Shown here in pieces: positions 30,274 to 38,700 of a stretch of 52,298 nt of DNA. This DNA is from Gallionellaceae bacterium (GTDB lineage Bacteria > Pseudomonadota > Gammaproteobacteria > Burkholderiales > Gallionellaceae). Where the stretch lies: assembly GCA_019753125.1 (NCBI GenBank), contig JAIELH010000060.1:1-52298 (forward strand), read 5' to 3'. The translations under genes and the position numbers were made by a program. Position 1 is the first letter of the stretch, and each line of letters opens with the position of its first letter. The notes beneath the pieces were generated by a model, which worked only from the letters and a program-made list of their open reading frames with translations, had not been told where the DNA came from and made no database searches.

Positions 30274-31087
30274 CATCTATCTTCCGCAACTGGCCAGAGT
30301 CGCCTACATCAAGGACGAGGTGTACGGTGAGCGCGCCATCAAGACTTTCCGCGTCGAGCCTGTGGACGGCAAGCTTTTTGACCACGAGTGCGGCCAATGT
30401 GCGATGCTCTCGATCTTCGGGCGCGGCGAATCGATGATCTCGATTGCATCCTCGCCGCTGATCAGGGAATACAAACAGTTCAGCATCATGAAGGTGGGGC
30501 GTGTAAGCTCCGCTTTCCATGAACTGGAAGTGGGCGATGTCATCGGTATCCGCGGGCCTTATGGCAACAGCTTTCCGGTTGACGACTGGCGCGGCAAGAA
30601 CCTGTACTTTATCGGCGGCGGCTGCGGCCTGGCGCCGATCTGGCCGGTAATCACCACTGCGGTGGCGCAACGCGATTATTTCAAGAATATCACCGTATTC
30701 TACGGCGGGCGCACCTCGCGCGACATCATGTACCGGACGGAACTCGAAAAGTTGCGCGATTCGGTCGATGTCCACCTGTCGATAGACAAGGCGGAGGAGG
30801 GTTGGGAGGGATACTGCGGCTTTGTGCCGGCAGCCGTGATGGACAAGGATCCCAATCCGGGCAATGCCATCGCGATCACCTGCGGGCCGCCGATCATGAT
30901 CAAGTTCGTGATCCAGAACCTGAACAAGCTCGGGTTCAAGGATGAACAGATTTACACGACCATCGAAAACAAGATGAAATGCGGCATCGGAAAATGCGGC
31001 CGTTGCAATGTCGGCAAGGATTATGTTTGCGTTAAGGGGCCGGTCTATTCCTGGGCAGAATTGAAACACTTGCCTGAAGAGTATTAA
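30263..31087 (+). CDS. flxA: FAD/NAD(P)-binding oxidoreductase (FlxA/AsrB/HydG-like)
   Basis: A 274-residue ferredoxin-NADP reductase-like protein. It has an N-terminal FAD-binding barrel (GQCAMLSIFGRGESMISIASSP in two parts), an NAD(P)-binding domain starting NLYFIGGGCGLAPIWPVI, the TCGPPIMIKF motif, and a C-terminal 2Fe-2S site with Cys240, Cys245, Cys248 and Cys256. This is the subunit that would oxidise NAD(P)H and feed the HdrA flavin. It is the last gene before the ATP-citrate lyase genes, separated from them by a strong hairpin. Confidence 0.9.
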   Translation: MPDNIYLPQLARVAYIKDEVYGERAIKTFRVEPVDGKLFDHECGQCAMLSIFGRGESMISIASSPLIREYKQFSIMKVGRVSSAFHELEVGDVIGIRGPYGNSFPVDDWRGKNLYFIGGGCGLAPIWPVITTAVAQRDYFKNITVFYGGRTSRDIMYRTELEKLRDSVDVHLSIDKAEEGWEGYCGFVPAAVMDKDPNPGNAIAITCGPPIMIKFVIQNLNKLGFKDEQIYTTIENKMKCGIGKCGRCNVGKDYVCVKGPVYSWAELKHLPEEY

Positions 31088-31090
31088 GCA

Positions 31091-31135
31091 TTAGCCGTAG
31101 GGTGGGCACGTTTTCTGTGCCCACCCTACGGCTAA
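31091..31135. repeat. 19-bp perfect inverted repeat between flxA and the ACL small-subunit gene
   Basis: Arms ttagccgtagggtgggcac and gtgcccaccctacggctaa flank a seven-base loop gttttct. The gtagggtgggcac core belongs to a dispersed repeat type, and a related copy lies on the other side of the next gene (32459-32487). It would form a very stable RNA hairpin without a T-tract, so may tune expression of the downstream genes rather than end transcription. Confidence 0.8.
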
Positions 31136-31172
31136 TTACACAGAATCTGATAAATGAAGGGGTAAAGAAGCT

Positions 31173-32453
31173 ATGAACGTCAGTGGTATGCTCTACGGAG
31201 CGCAGTTGCTCAAAATCGTCGATTTTCCGGCGTCCGAAGTGCTGGGGCCGGAAGCCAGCGATCACGAGATACACAACCTGATCGAGCGTTGCGGCTCGGT
31301 CTTTGTGAAGCCGATTTTTAAAGGCGGCATCGGCAAGAAGGGCAAGTCCGGATTGATCGGACGCGCCAAAGACTTGAAATCCGCGCTGGCCGAGAAAGAG
31401 CGTTTGTACTTCTGCGAATACAAGGTCGGCGATGTCGTTTACAAGTCGCGCGGCGTCACTTTCGAGGGCGCTGTCCCGGCCCAGCATGAAATTTACTTTT
31501 CGATCACCGACTCGACCCGTTATCGTGCGCCGGTGATGACGCTGACCCATCACGGCGGCATGGACATCGAGGAGCTGGACAAGAGCCAGATCATCGAAGT
31601 TCCGTTCGATCCGCTGACCGGACTCAAGTCCTTCGTCATCTCCAACGCGCTGTCCGACCTGGGCGCGCCGCGCGAGATCGTGTCGCCGCTGGTGCAGCAC
31701 CTGCCGAAGCTGTGGGACCTGTACCACCATTACGGCATGTCCACGATGGAACTCAACCCAATCCGCATGATGGAAGGAAAATCCGGTTCGCTGATCCCGG
31801 TGGCCTGCGACTTCAAGTGCGGTTTTGACCGCGACGATCCGCGCGTGAACCGTTTGAAACTGCCCGACGATCTGTTCGTTACCGAATCCAACGATTTCGA
31901 GCAGGAGATCAACGAGCTGCGCACCTATCAGGGGCAGAGCGATGTTTACGTGATCAACGACAAGGGCACGATTCTGGCGCCTACCTTTGGCGGCGGCGCA
32001 AATTCGCTGGTCACCGAAGTGCTGGGCAACGACGCGATCATCTCTTCCGACTTTGGCGGCAACCCGCCTTACGAGAAGATGTACGACGTGATGCGTATAT
32101 GCCTGAAGTATTATCTCAAGCAGTCGAACGTGCTGTTCGTCATCGGCGGCAAGGCCAACAACACGGACATCTTTGTCACGTTCCGTGCGATGGCCGACGC
32201 GTTGCGCGATTACTTCAGCGAACACGGCCCGACACCGCTGTATGTGGTGATTGGCCGCGGCGGCCCGAATGTGATACGCGGTATGGGGGTTTTCAAGGAT
32301 GTGCTCGACTCGTTGCGGATTCCATACCGGATATTCGGCTTCGACTCTGCGATGACTGACGTGGTGAACTACGCTCAGGAAGCGGATCGCTGGATGAAGA
32401 GCGGTGGCCGTGCCGAAGTGGCGAAGGTTCTGGGTTTGCCAGCCGATGCGTGA
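31173..32453 (+). CDS. aclB: ATP-citrate lyase, ATP-grasp (small, AclB-like) subunit
   Basis: A 426-residue protein matching the N-terminal (succinyl-CoA synthetase beta-like) part of ATP-citrate lyase. The ATP-grasp lysine region is VFVKPIFKGGIGKKGKSG (Lys46 in front), STMELNPIRM corresponds to the metal-binding ENPL-type motif, and LAPTFGGGAN with NVLFVIGGKANNTDIF resembles the citrate-binding domain rather than SucC. It is followed by the CoA-ligase/citrate-synthase-like subunit. The enzyme cleaves citrate to acetyl-CoA and oxaloacetate with ATP and CoA, the key step of the reductive TCA cycle. It is divergent from green-sulfur-bacterial AclB by eye. A good ribosome binding site (aaggggt) lies upstream. 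Confidence 0.83.
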   Translation: MNVSGMLYGAQLLKIVDFPASEVLGPEASDHEIHNLIERCGSVFVKPIFKGGIGKKGKSGLIGRAKDLKSALAEKERLYFCEYKVGDVVYKSRGVTFEGAVPAQHEIYFSITDSTRYRAPVMTLTHHGGMDIEELDKSQIIEVPFDPLTGLKSFVISNALSDLGAPREIVSPLVQHLPKLWDLYHHYGMSTMELNPIRMMEGKSGSLIPVACDFKCGFDRDDPRVNRLKLPDDLFVTESNDFEQEINELRTYQGQSDVYVINDKGTILAPTFGGGANSLVTEVLGNDAIISSDFGGNPPYEKMYDVMRICLKYYLKQSNVLFVIGGKANNTDIFVTFRAMADALRDYFSEHGPTPLYVVIGRGGPNVIRGMGVFKDVLDSLRIPYRIFGFDSAMTDVVNYAQEADRWMKSGGRAEVAKVLGLPADA

Positions 32454-32458
32454 GGTTG

Positions 32459-32487
32459 CGTGGGCACAAAATGTGCCCACCCTACGA
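32459..32487. repeat. Second gtagggtgggcac-type palindrome, between aclB and aclA
   Basis: Arms tgggcaca and tgtgccca (32461-32468 and 32472-32479) around aaa, with the right side continuing ccctacg as in the copy at 31091-31135. Thus the small-subunit gene is flanked on both sides by the same repeat family. Confidence 0.7.
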
Positions 32488-32526
32488 AATACGAATGAAC
32501 AATGAATTAAGTAAAGGTGACAAGCA

Positions 32527-35229
32527 ATGAGAAAGCCTGGTATCGAAAATTTTAAATATTTTGTCGGCATCCGCTCCCTGGCCGATATCGCGACCCGCGA
32601 AGATCGCATCTGCGTACTCAACATCATGGGGAACGAATCGCGTGCCGTGACCCCGGTCAGCCACGCCTATTCCGGCGGCAATGTGGTGTTCGGCACTTCT
32701 CCCGGGCGCCGCGGGCAAGTCCTTGAGACGCCTGCCGGCAATATCCCTGTATACAACAACGTGCGCGAAGGTCTGGATGCCGGACACAAATTCAATGTCG
32801 GCGTCGTCTATTTGCCGCCCTCCGCCGTGCGCGACGGCGTTGCCGAACTGATCCGGATCAACCCCGATATCGAAAAAGTCATCATCCTTACCGAGAAAAT
32901 AGCGGTGCATGATGCACGCGAAATACGCGCGCTCGGCCAGCAGCGCGGCGTGGATATTTTCGGCGGCAACTGTCTGGGCGTAGCGGACTCGTGGAACAAC
33001 GTGCGGATAGGCGGTGCGCTGGGCGGCGACAAGCCTGCAGAAACCTTGCGCAAGGGTTCGGTTGCGATTTTCTCCAACTCGGGCAACTTCACCACCACGA
33101 TCGCCAACTATCTGTCGATCGGCGGCTGGGGTACGACGACGCTGATCTCCAGCGGCAAGGATATCTACATCAACTACGCTGCTCCGGAGTTTGCCTTCGC
33201 GATGTCCAACGATGCGCGCACCAAGGCGGCGGTGTTGTATTCCGAGCCGGGCGGCTACTATGAACAATCGGTCACCTTCGACAAACCGGTGGTGGCCTGC
33301 GTGGTGGGGCGCTGGAAGGCGAATCTGACGCGTGCCGTCGGCCATGCCGGTGCGATCGCCGGATCGGGCGACGATGCGCGCGCCAAGGAAAAATGGTTCA
33401 TGGACAAGTTCGGTGTGAATGACTTGTTCACACCGGAAAATCCGGTATGTTCGAAAAAAGGCGCGGTAGTTACCAACATCGCCCATATTCCGCAGGCGCT
33501 GACTGCGGTGATGAAACTGAACGGTGTCGAGAAAGACTTTGCGCCGGAAGGCAATCTGGAATTGAAGCCATGGTTCGGCGACGATCAGGGGCTGAAGCTG
33601 CCGGCCGCGTTGAACATTCCGGTGGTCAAGGCGATGTCGCCTTACGATGAACAGATCGCCGAGCTGCTCAAGAATGTCGGCGCGATCTTCCCGCGCCAGA
33701 GCATGAAAGACTGCTCTGGCAGTTCGGTGATGGACCCGAAGACCCAGGTCACCAAAGTCAATAACATCTCGATCCTGGATACCGCCAAGCAGCCGCTGGA
33801 ATCGAACCTGTGCCTGGCGCTGGTGCGCGAACACAACGACGCCAACGACAACATTTTGTTCAACCTGGCGGTTGCGGCACGTGTCAACCTGCATGGCGAG
33901 CCGATGCTGGCTGCTGCCGATGCGGCGCGCGAAGCCGGCAACGCACCAAATACCGCGATCAGTGCCGCTGTCGCGCTGCTCGGGCCGAAGCGCGTCGATG
34001 GTGCACGCCAGGCGGCCGATACCCTGACCGAATTGTTCGCTCATTCCGGTCTGTCCAAGGGCGACGATGAGCAGGCCAAGATCACCCCGGCCACGGCTAC
34101 CCCGGAACAGCTTGCAACGTTGCTGGGCAAGGCGCCGGATGCGCAAGCCGAAGCCTTGCTCAAGGCTTTCGACAAGCGTGGCGCCAAGTCGGTATTCGTG
34201 CGCTACTTGCGTTCGTTGAACGGCCACCCGACCACCGATGCGGTGATCGCCGCGCTCACCACGACTATCGCGTGGGAGCCGCTGATCCGCAAGCGCATCT
34301 CGCGTCTGACCGTGCGCAACCTGCCTTGGTATGCACACCTGTTCGCCGTCATCATCGGCGCTTCGACCGAGAGCAAAAACCATCAGCCGGGCAAATTCTG
34401 GGGCGTCTCCAACGAAGAAATGCTGGAATCATGGACCGTCACGCAATTGGCTTACCTCGCGCTGCTGGGTGAGAAACCAACAGCGGCGAACCTGTTCCCG
34501 TTCCAGGTGATGCTGGGCCTGATCATCTCCAACGGCGTCGGCACGATCTCGGCACAAGGCTGCAAGGGCGCGGTATCGGCCGACGGCCCGGAATCTCCGG
34601 AGCGCGTGCAGATCAACAAGGGCATGATCGGTTTCCTGACCCATACCGGATTCGCGCATGGCGGCAACGGCTACGAAGGCATCCAGTTCCTGATCGAGAG
34701 CTTCAAGGGCACCCCGCTGGCAGACGCCAGCACCGCCAACCACGGCCTCGACCTGAAGAAAATGGCGACGGAATTCGCGCTGGCGTTCAACAAGGAAAAG
34801 AAGGTCAACAAGGCGCTCGGCGTGCCGGTGCGCAGCATCCCCGGCGTCAACCATCCGGTGTTCAAGGGCCATCCGGTCAACCATGATCCGCGCGAGGTTT
34901 ACATTGCCGACCTGTTTGCCGAGCGTGGCGAGAAAAATATTTTCCACGACTACTACCGGACGCTGGTGCAGGCACTGTACGACAACGGCGTGACGGCCAA
35001 TGTGTTCTGCGTCAACATCGACGCGATCATCGCCGCGATGCTGCTGAAACTCCTGTGGTCGCGCTACCGCAAGGGCGAGTTCAGCGAAAGCTCGATGGAA
35101 ATGGCCGCGTTCACCGCGTTCCTGTTCGGCCGCATGGCAGGCTGCGCCGGTGAGATCGACGACCACATCAACCGTGGCCGCAACATGGATACCCGCACTC
35201 CGGCTTCGCAGTGCAGCCACGTTTCGTAA
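32527..35229 (+). CDS. aclA: ATP-citrate lyase, CoA-ligase/citrate-synthase-like (large, AclA-like) subunit, long form
   Basis: A 900-residue protein. Residues about 1-400 are succinyl-CoA-synthetase-alpha-like, with CoA-binding FSNSGNFTTTIANYL and the phospho-histidine loop VGHAGAIAGSG (His273). Residues about 560-900 are citrate-synthase-like, with candidate catalytic residues in GFAHGGNGYEG (His711), FKGHPVNHDPRE (His782/His786) and CVNIDAIIAAML (Asp832). An Ala-rich linker domain (about 430-555) accounts for the length well above the roughly 610 residues of green-sulfur-bacterial AclA. This suggests the atypical ACL class proposed for Magnetococcus-like bacteria (from memory). It could alternatively be a citryl-CoA-related enzyme. 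The ribosome binding site is aaaggtgac. Confidence 0.82.
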   Translation: MRKPGIENFKYFVGIRSLADIATREDRICVLNIMGNESRAVTPVSHAYSGGNVVFGTSPGRRGQVLETPAGNIPVYNNVREGLDAGHKFNVGVVYLPPSAVRDGVAELIRINPDIEKVIILTEKIAVHDAREIRALGQQRGVDIFGGNCLGVADSWNNVRIGGALGGDKPAETLRKGSVAIFSNSGNFTTTIANYLSIGGWGTTTLISSGKDIYINYAAPEFAFAMSNDARTKAAVLYSEPGGYYEQSVTFDKPVVACVVGRWKANLTRAVGHAGAIAGSGDDARAKEKWFMDKFGVNDLFTPENPVCSKKGAVVTNIAHIPQALTAVMKLNGVEKDFAPEGNLELKPWFGDDQGLKLPAALNIPVVKAMSPYDEQIAELLKNVGAIFPRQSMKDCSGSSVMDPKTQVTKVNNISILDTAKQPLESNLCLALVREHNDANDNILFNLAVAARVNLHGEPMLAAADAAREAGNAPNTAISAAVALLGPKRVDGARQAADTLTELFAHSGLSKGDDEQAKITPATATPEQLATLLGKAPDAQAEALLKAFDKRGAKSVFVRYLRSLNGHPTTDAVIAALTTTIAWEPLIRKRISRLTVRNLPWYAHLFAVIIGASTESKNHQPGKFWGVSNEEMLESWTVTQLAYLALLGEKPTAANLFPFQVMLGLIISNGVGTISAQGCKGAVSADGPESPERVQINKGMIGFLTHTGFAHGGNGYEGIQFLIESFKGTPLADASTANHGLDLKKMATEFALAFNKEKKVNKALGVPVRSIPGVNHPVFKGHPVNHDPREVYIADLFAERGEKNIFHDYYRTLVQALYDNGVTANVFCVNIDAIIAAMLLKLLWSRYRKGEFSESSMEMAAFTAFLFGRMAGCAGEIDDHINRGRNMDTRTPASQCSHVS

Positions 35230-35256
35230 GGTCGAAGGGTGAGTGGTTTCATCAGT

Positions 35257-35281
35257 GGGGATGGGTTTAATACCCATCCTC
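35257..35281 (+). terminator. Hairpin after aclA
   Basis: A ten-bp stem (ggggatgggt / acccatcctc, one G-U pair) with a five-base loop lies 27 bases after the aclA stop. It lacks a T-tract, so intrinsic termination is doubtful; it may protect the 3' end. It also overlaps the region downstream of the convergent cytochrome gene. Confidence 0.45.
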
Positions 35282-35329
35282 AGAATGGTCGTATACGGCA
35301 TGTTCTTGTCCGCATTCCGGGCAGGATAG

Positions 35330-35653
35330 TTATTTCTGGTGGCATGTCAGGCATAATTCGCTTCGGTCATTCGTCATCCTGAGATAGAAAGGATAGGTAC
35401 GTGCCGTTGGCGTTGCCGCCGCATCGCCATGCTGGTAGTCGTGACAGGACGCGCATTCTACTTTGCCGCCGGTGGCCGCACCGACAGGGTGGTGGCTGCT
35501 CGGTTCCAAATAGATGGCGGAATAATCTTTCGCTTTCGAAGAAGGGTCAGGCCGGAAGTGGCAGTTCCGGCAATCGCTTTCCGCCGCTTGGGCAAACGGC
35601 ACAACTAACCATAATTCCAGCAGTGCAAGGGTAAAACATCCCGCTTTAGTCAT
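35330..35653 (-). CDS. Small periplasmic triheme c-type cytochrome
   Basis: A 107-residue protein with an N-terminal signal peptide (cleavage likely after AQA near residue 23) and three CxxCH heme sites (28-32, 67-71 and 101-105). Additional histidines at 54-55 and 75 could be distal ligands. The start chosen has ggagg seven bases upstream; a longer version adds seven residues without a ribosome binding site. The third heme motif lies only two residues from the stop. Beyond the TAA the same frame continues for 20 codons with a CPECG motif. It probably carries electrons in the periplasm; the partner is unknown. It is convergent with aclA. Confidence 0.85.
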   Translation of the reverse strand: MTKAGCFTLALLELWLVVPFAQAAESDCRNCHFRPDPSSKAKDYSAIYLEPSSHHPVGAATGGKVECASCHDYQHGDAAATPTARTYPFYLRMTNDRSELCLTCHQK

Positions 35654-35765
35654 GACGATGCCTCCATTTTCCAACTCAAGTTTTGAATGAAATGTTCGGA
35701 GTCGATTTGTTTTTGCTACACAAATAAAATTGAGCTGTTGCCGAATTCAACAGTTCTTTTCAAGC

Positions 35766-38700
35766 TTACGTACGCAAAATGTTCATGCTTTTTGCGCAGG
35801 CGACAAGTTCGATTAAACCTTGTTCATATTGATAGGCGCCTATATGCCGCCCTATCGAAGCCATCGCCTTTTTCATGGCTGCATCGCCACCCGCCATCCG
35901 GCTTATTTTTGCCACAGTATTTTCTGCATTAGAATCGAATTCCTCCAATTGTGATTTGGCCAGGTGGATCAGGTTGGTCAGCTCATCTATATCAACCGGG
36001 TTGTCTGCCGCAGCAACATCAGCTATTTTTTCTGCTGCCCGCAACTTGAGAGCTTGGTCAATGGCAGCAAAAAGCTGAGTGATATCCAGATCAATTGCCG
36101 GAAACAATGATTCAAACTGGCGGCTGTTCCTTTCGCGAAGGGCGGCCTCCAATTTCGCGGCCTGTACTTTTAATTTGCCGGCACCCAGCGTTCCCAGCAA
36201 ACCTTTCAGTGTATGCGCCAGTCTTTCTGATTTTTCCCAGTCATTTGCCGCAATGGCTGAACGGATTTCGGCAAGGGTGTTCTGCTGGTTATTGCGGAAT
36301 TTTTCCAGGATGGCGTAATAGCCAGCAATACTGCCGCACATCCGGCGCACTCCTTCGCCCACACGCACCCCGGGCAAATTTGGCAGAGCCTCGTGGCCTT
36401 GCAACGTCTTCAAACCGTGTGCTGGTGGAAGATCAGCCGGTTGTGCGGGAACAATCCATTTTGCAAGGGTTTCTATCATCTGATTCGGGTCAAGCGGCTT
36501 GGTGATGCGATCGTTCATCCCGGCCGCCAAACATTGTTCGCGGTCGCCTTTCATTACGTTGGCGGTTATGGCGATAATCGGCAAATTGGCAAGCCTCGGG
36601 TTCTTGCGGATTTCGCGGGTGGCAGTGAGGCCATCCATCACGGGCATCTGCATGTCCATCAGCACGCCATCGAACTTTTCTTCCCATAACCGCGCAATGG
36701 CCTCCTTCCCGTTGTTGGCGATGGCCACCGTCACCCCCGCTTTCCCCAATAATTCCCGCGCCACTTGCTGGTTGATTTCATTGTCTTCCGCCAGCAACAG
36801 ATAGGCGCCGCTGATTTTTGCGACGAGATCATGATGAAACAGAGCGGACAACGCATTTCTCTTTATACTGTCCTCGCTGTTCCCGCAAACTCCCACGATC
36901 GTATTGAACAGATCGCTTTGCTGGAAAGGCTTGGTCAATATGCCATCTACCATATGGCCTTCCAGATGCCGCAGCATCTCGCTTTGGCTGAAAGCGGAGA
37001 TCAGCAATATCTTGGGTGTTTTGCTTAGCCCGGTCATTTCATGGATATTCTGCGCCACTTCAATGCCATCCATTCCAGGCATTTTCCAGTCAAGCACCAC
37101 AAATCGGTAAGGCGCCCCATCACGGTCGGCTTGTTCGACGGTTTGTAGCGCCTCAAGGCCATTGTTGACCGTCGTTATATTGAGGGTAAAAGATTCCAGG
37201 TAGGATTGCAGGATATGGCGGCAAGTTGCGTTATCGTCCACTGCCAGCACGCGCATTCCCTGCAAGTCGACGTGCGGCAGATGGCCTTTCCAGGCATGCT
37301 GTTCCGTCACCTTCCCGAAGCGTGCGGTAAAGATGAATTTCGACCCTGTGCCGGGTGTGCTCTCCACCCAGATTTTTCCGTTCATCAACTCTACCAGTTG
37401 CTTGCTGATGGAAAGCCCCAGACCGGTGCCGCCGAATTTGCGGGTCGTGGTGGTATCTGCCTGAGTAAAGGCCTGAAATATTTTGCCGGCTTGTTCCTGC
37501 GTCATGCCGATGCCGCTATCCCGAATCGTGAAACGCAGGACAACGTCGTCCGGCGTTTCCTGATCCACCTCGGCCAGCACCAGCACTTCACCCTTCTCGG
37601 TAAATTTGACCGCGTTGCCCGCCAGGTTGATCAGTACCTGCCCCAAGCGCAAGGGGTCGCCAATAAAGCTGGGATAAACATTACTGGGTATTTCAAACAA
37701 AAGCTCCAGCCCTTTTTCCTCGGCTTTGGTGGAAATAACTGTCGCCAGGTTGTTCATCACATCTTCCAGTTCGAACCGCATCTGCTCCATTCCTATCTTG
37801 CCTGCCTCGATCTTGGAGAAGTCCAGAATGTCGTTGATGATACCGAGCAGCGATTTGGCGGAGCTATGGATTTTTTGCAGGTAATCGCTCTGTTTCGGAG
37901 TAGGTTCCGTCTGCATGCACAAATTGCTCAACCCGATGATGGCGTTCATCGGAGTGCGGATTTCGTGGCTCATGTTGGCGAGGAAATCGCCCTTGGCGCG
38001 GCTGGCGGCAGCGGCAGCGAACATGGCTTCTTGCAATTCGTGCTCGATATGCTTGCGTTCGGTTATATCCCGCATGGCGATGAGCACGCCATTGATGGCC
38101 GGATTGCCAAGCATGTTTACGCCGGTACTTTCCACGTATATCCAGTGGCCGTCCTTGTGGCTGACACGGTACTGGACCGTATGAGGTTCGCCGGGATGTT
38201 GCATCACATAATGCTGGGCACCGGTTACGGCATTCATGTCATCCGGGTGGATGACGAGGGCGCTTGGCCGCCCGATCAACTCTTTGGGTGTGACTCCCAG
38301 CAAACGCACGACGCTGGGCGAAGCGTAGTCCACGCCCAAGTTTGCGTTGATTATCCAGATGGTGTCGCTGATGTTGTCCAGATAGGCACGCAGCTTCCCC
38401 TCCCTTTCGCGCAACAGCTTTTCGAGCAGCTCCCGCTCAATAGCTTCTTGCCGCAAATTTTCGTTTGAAGCGGTCAATTCCTCCTGTATCGCACGCAGCT
38501 CATTATTGGCTGCAGCCATTGCTTCATTGGACTCGGTCAGTTTTGCCGTGCGCTCCGCCACCCGTTCTTCAAGTTCTGCATTTATCCGCAGGATTTCCTG
38601 TTCACGCTGCGTCACCTTGGACAGCATCGCGCTGAATCCATCGGCCATTTCGTTGAAACTGTCGCCTATCTGACTGAGTTCATCATGCGCGCTGATATTG

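Noticed and set aside
17829-35229. Interpretation of the Hdr genes as the sulfur-oxidising sHdr system.
   Set aside because: The set lacks lipoate-binding protein genes and the hdrC1B1A-hdrC2B2 order of sHdr loci, and it includes FlxD, FlxA and KOR genes that fit an NAD(P)H/ferredoxin-linked module.
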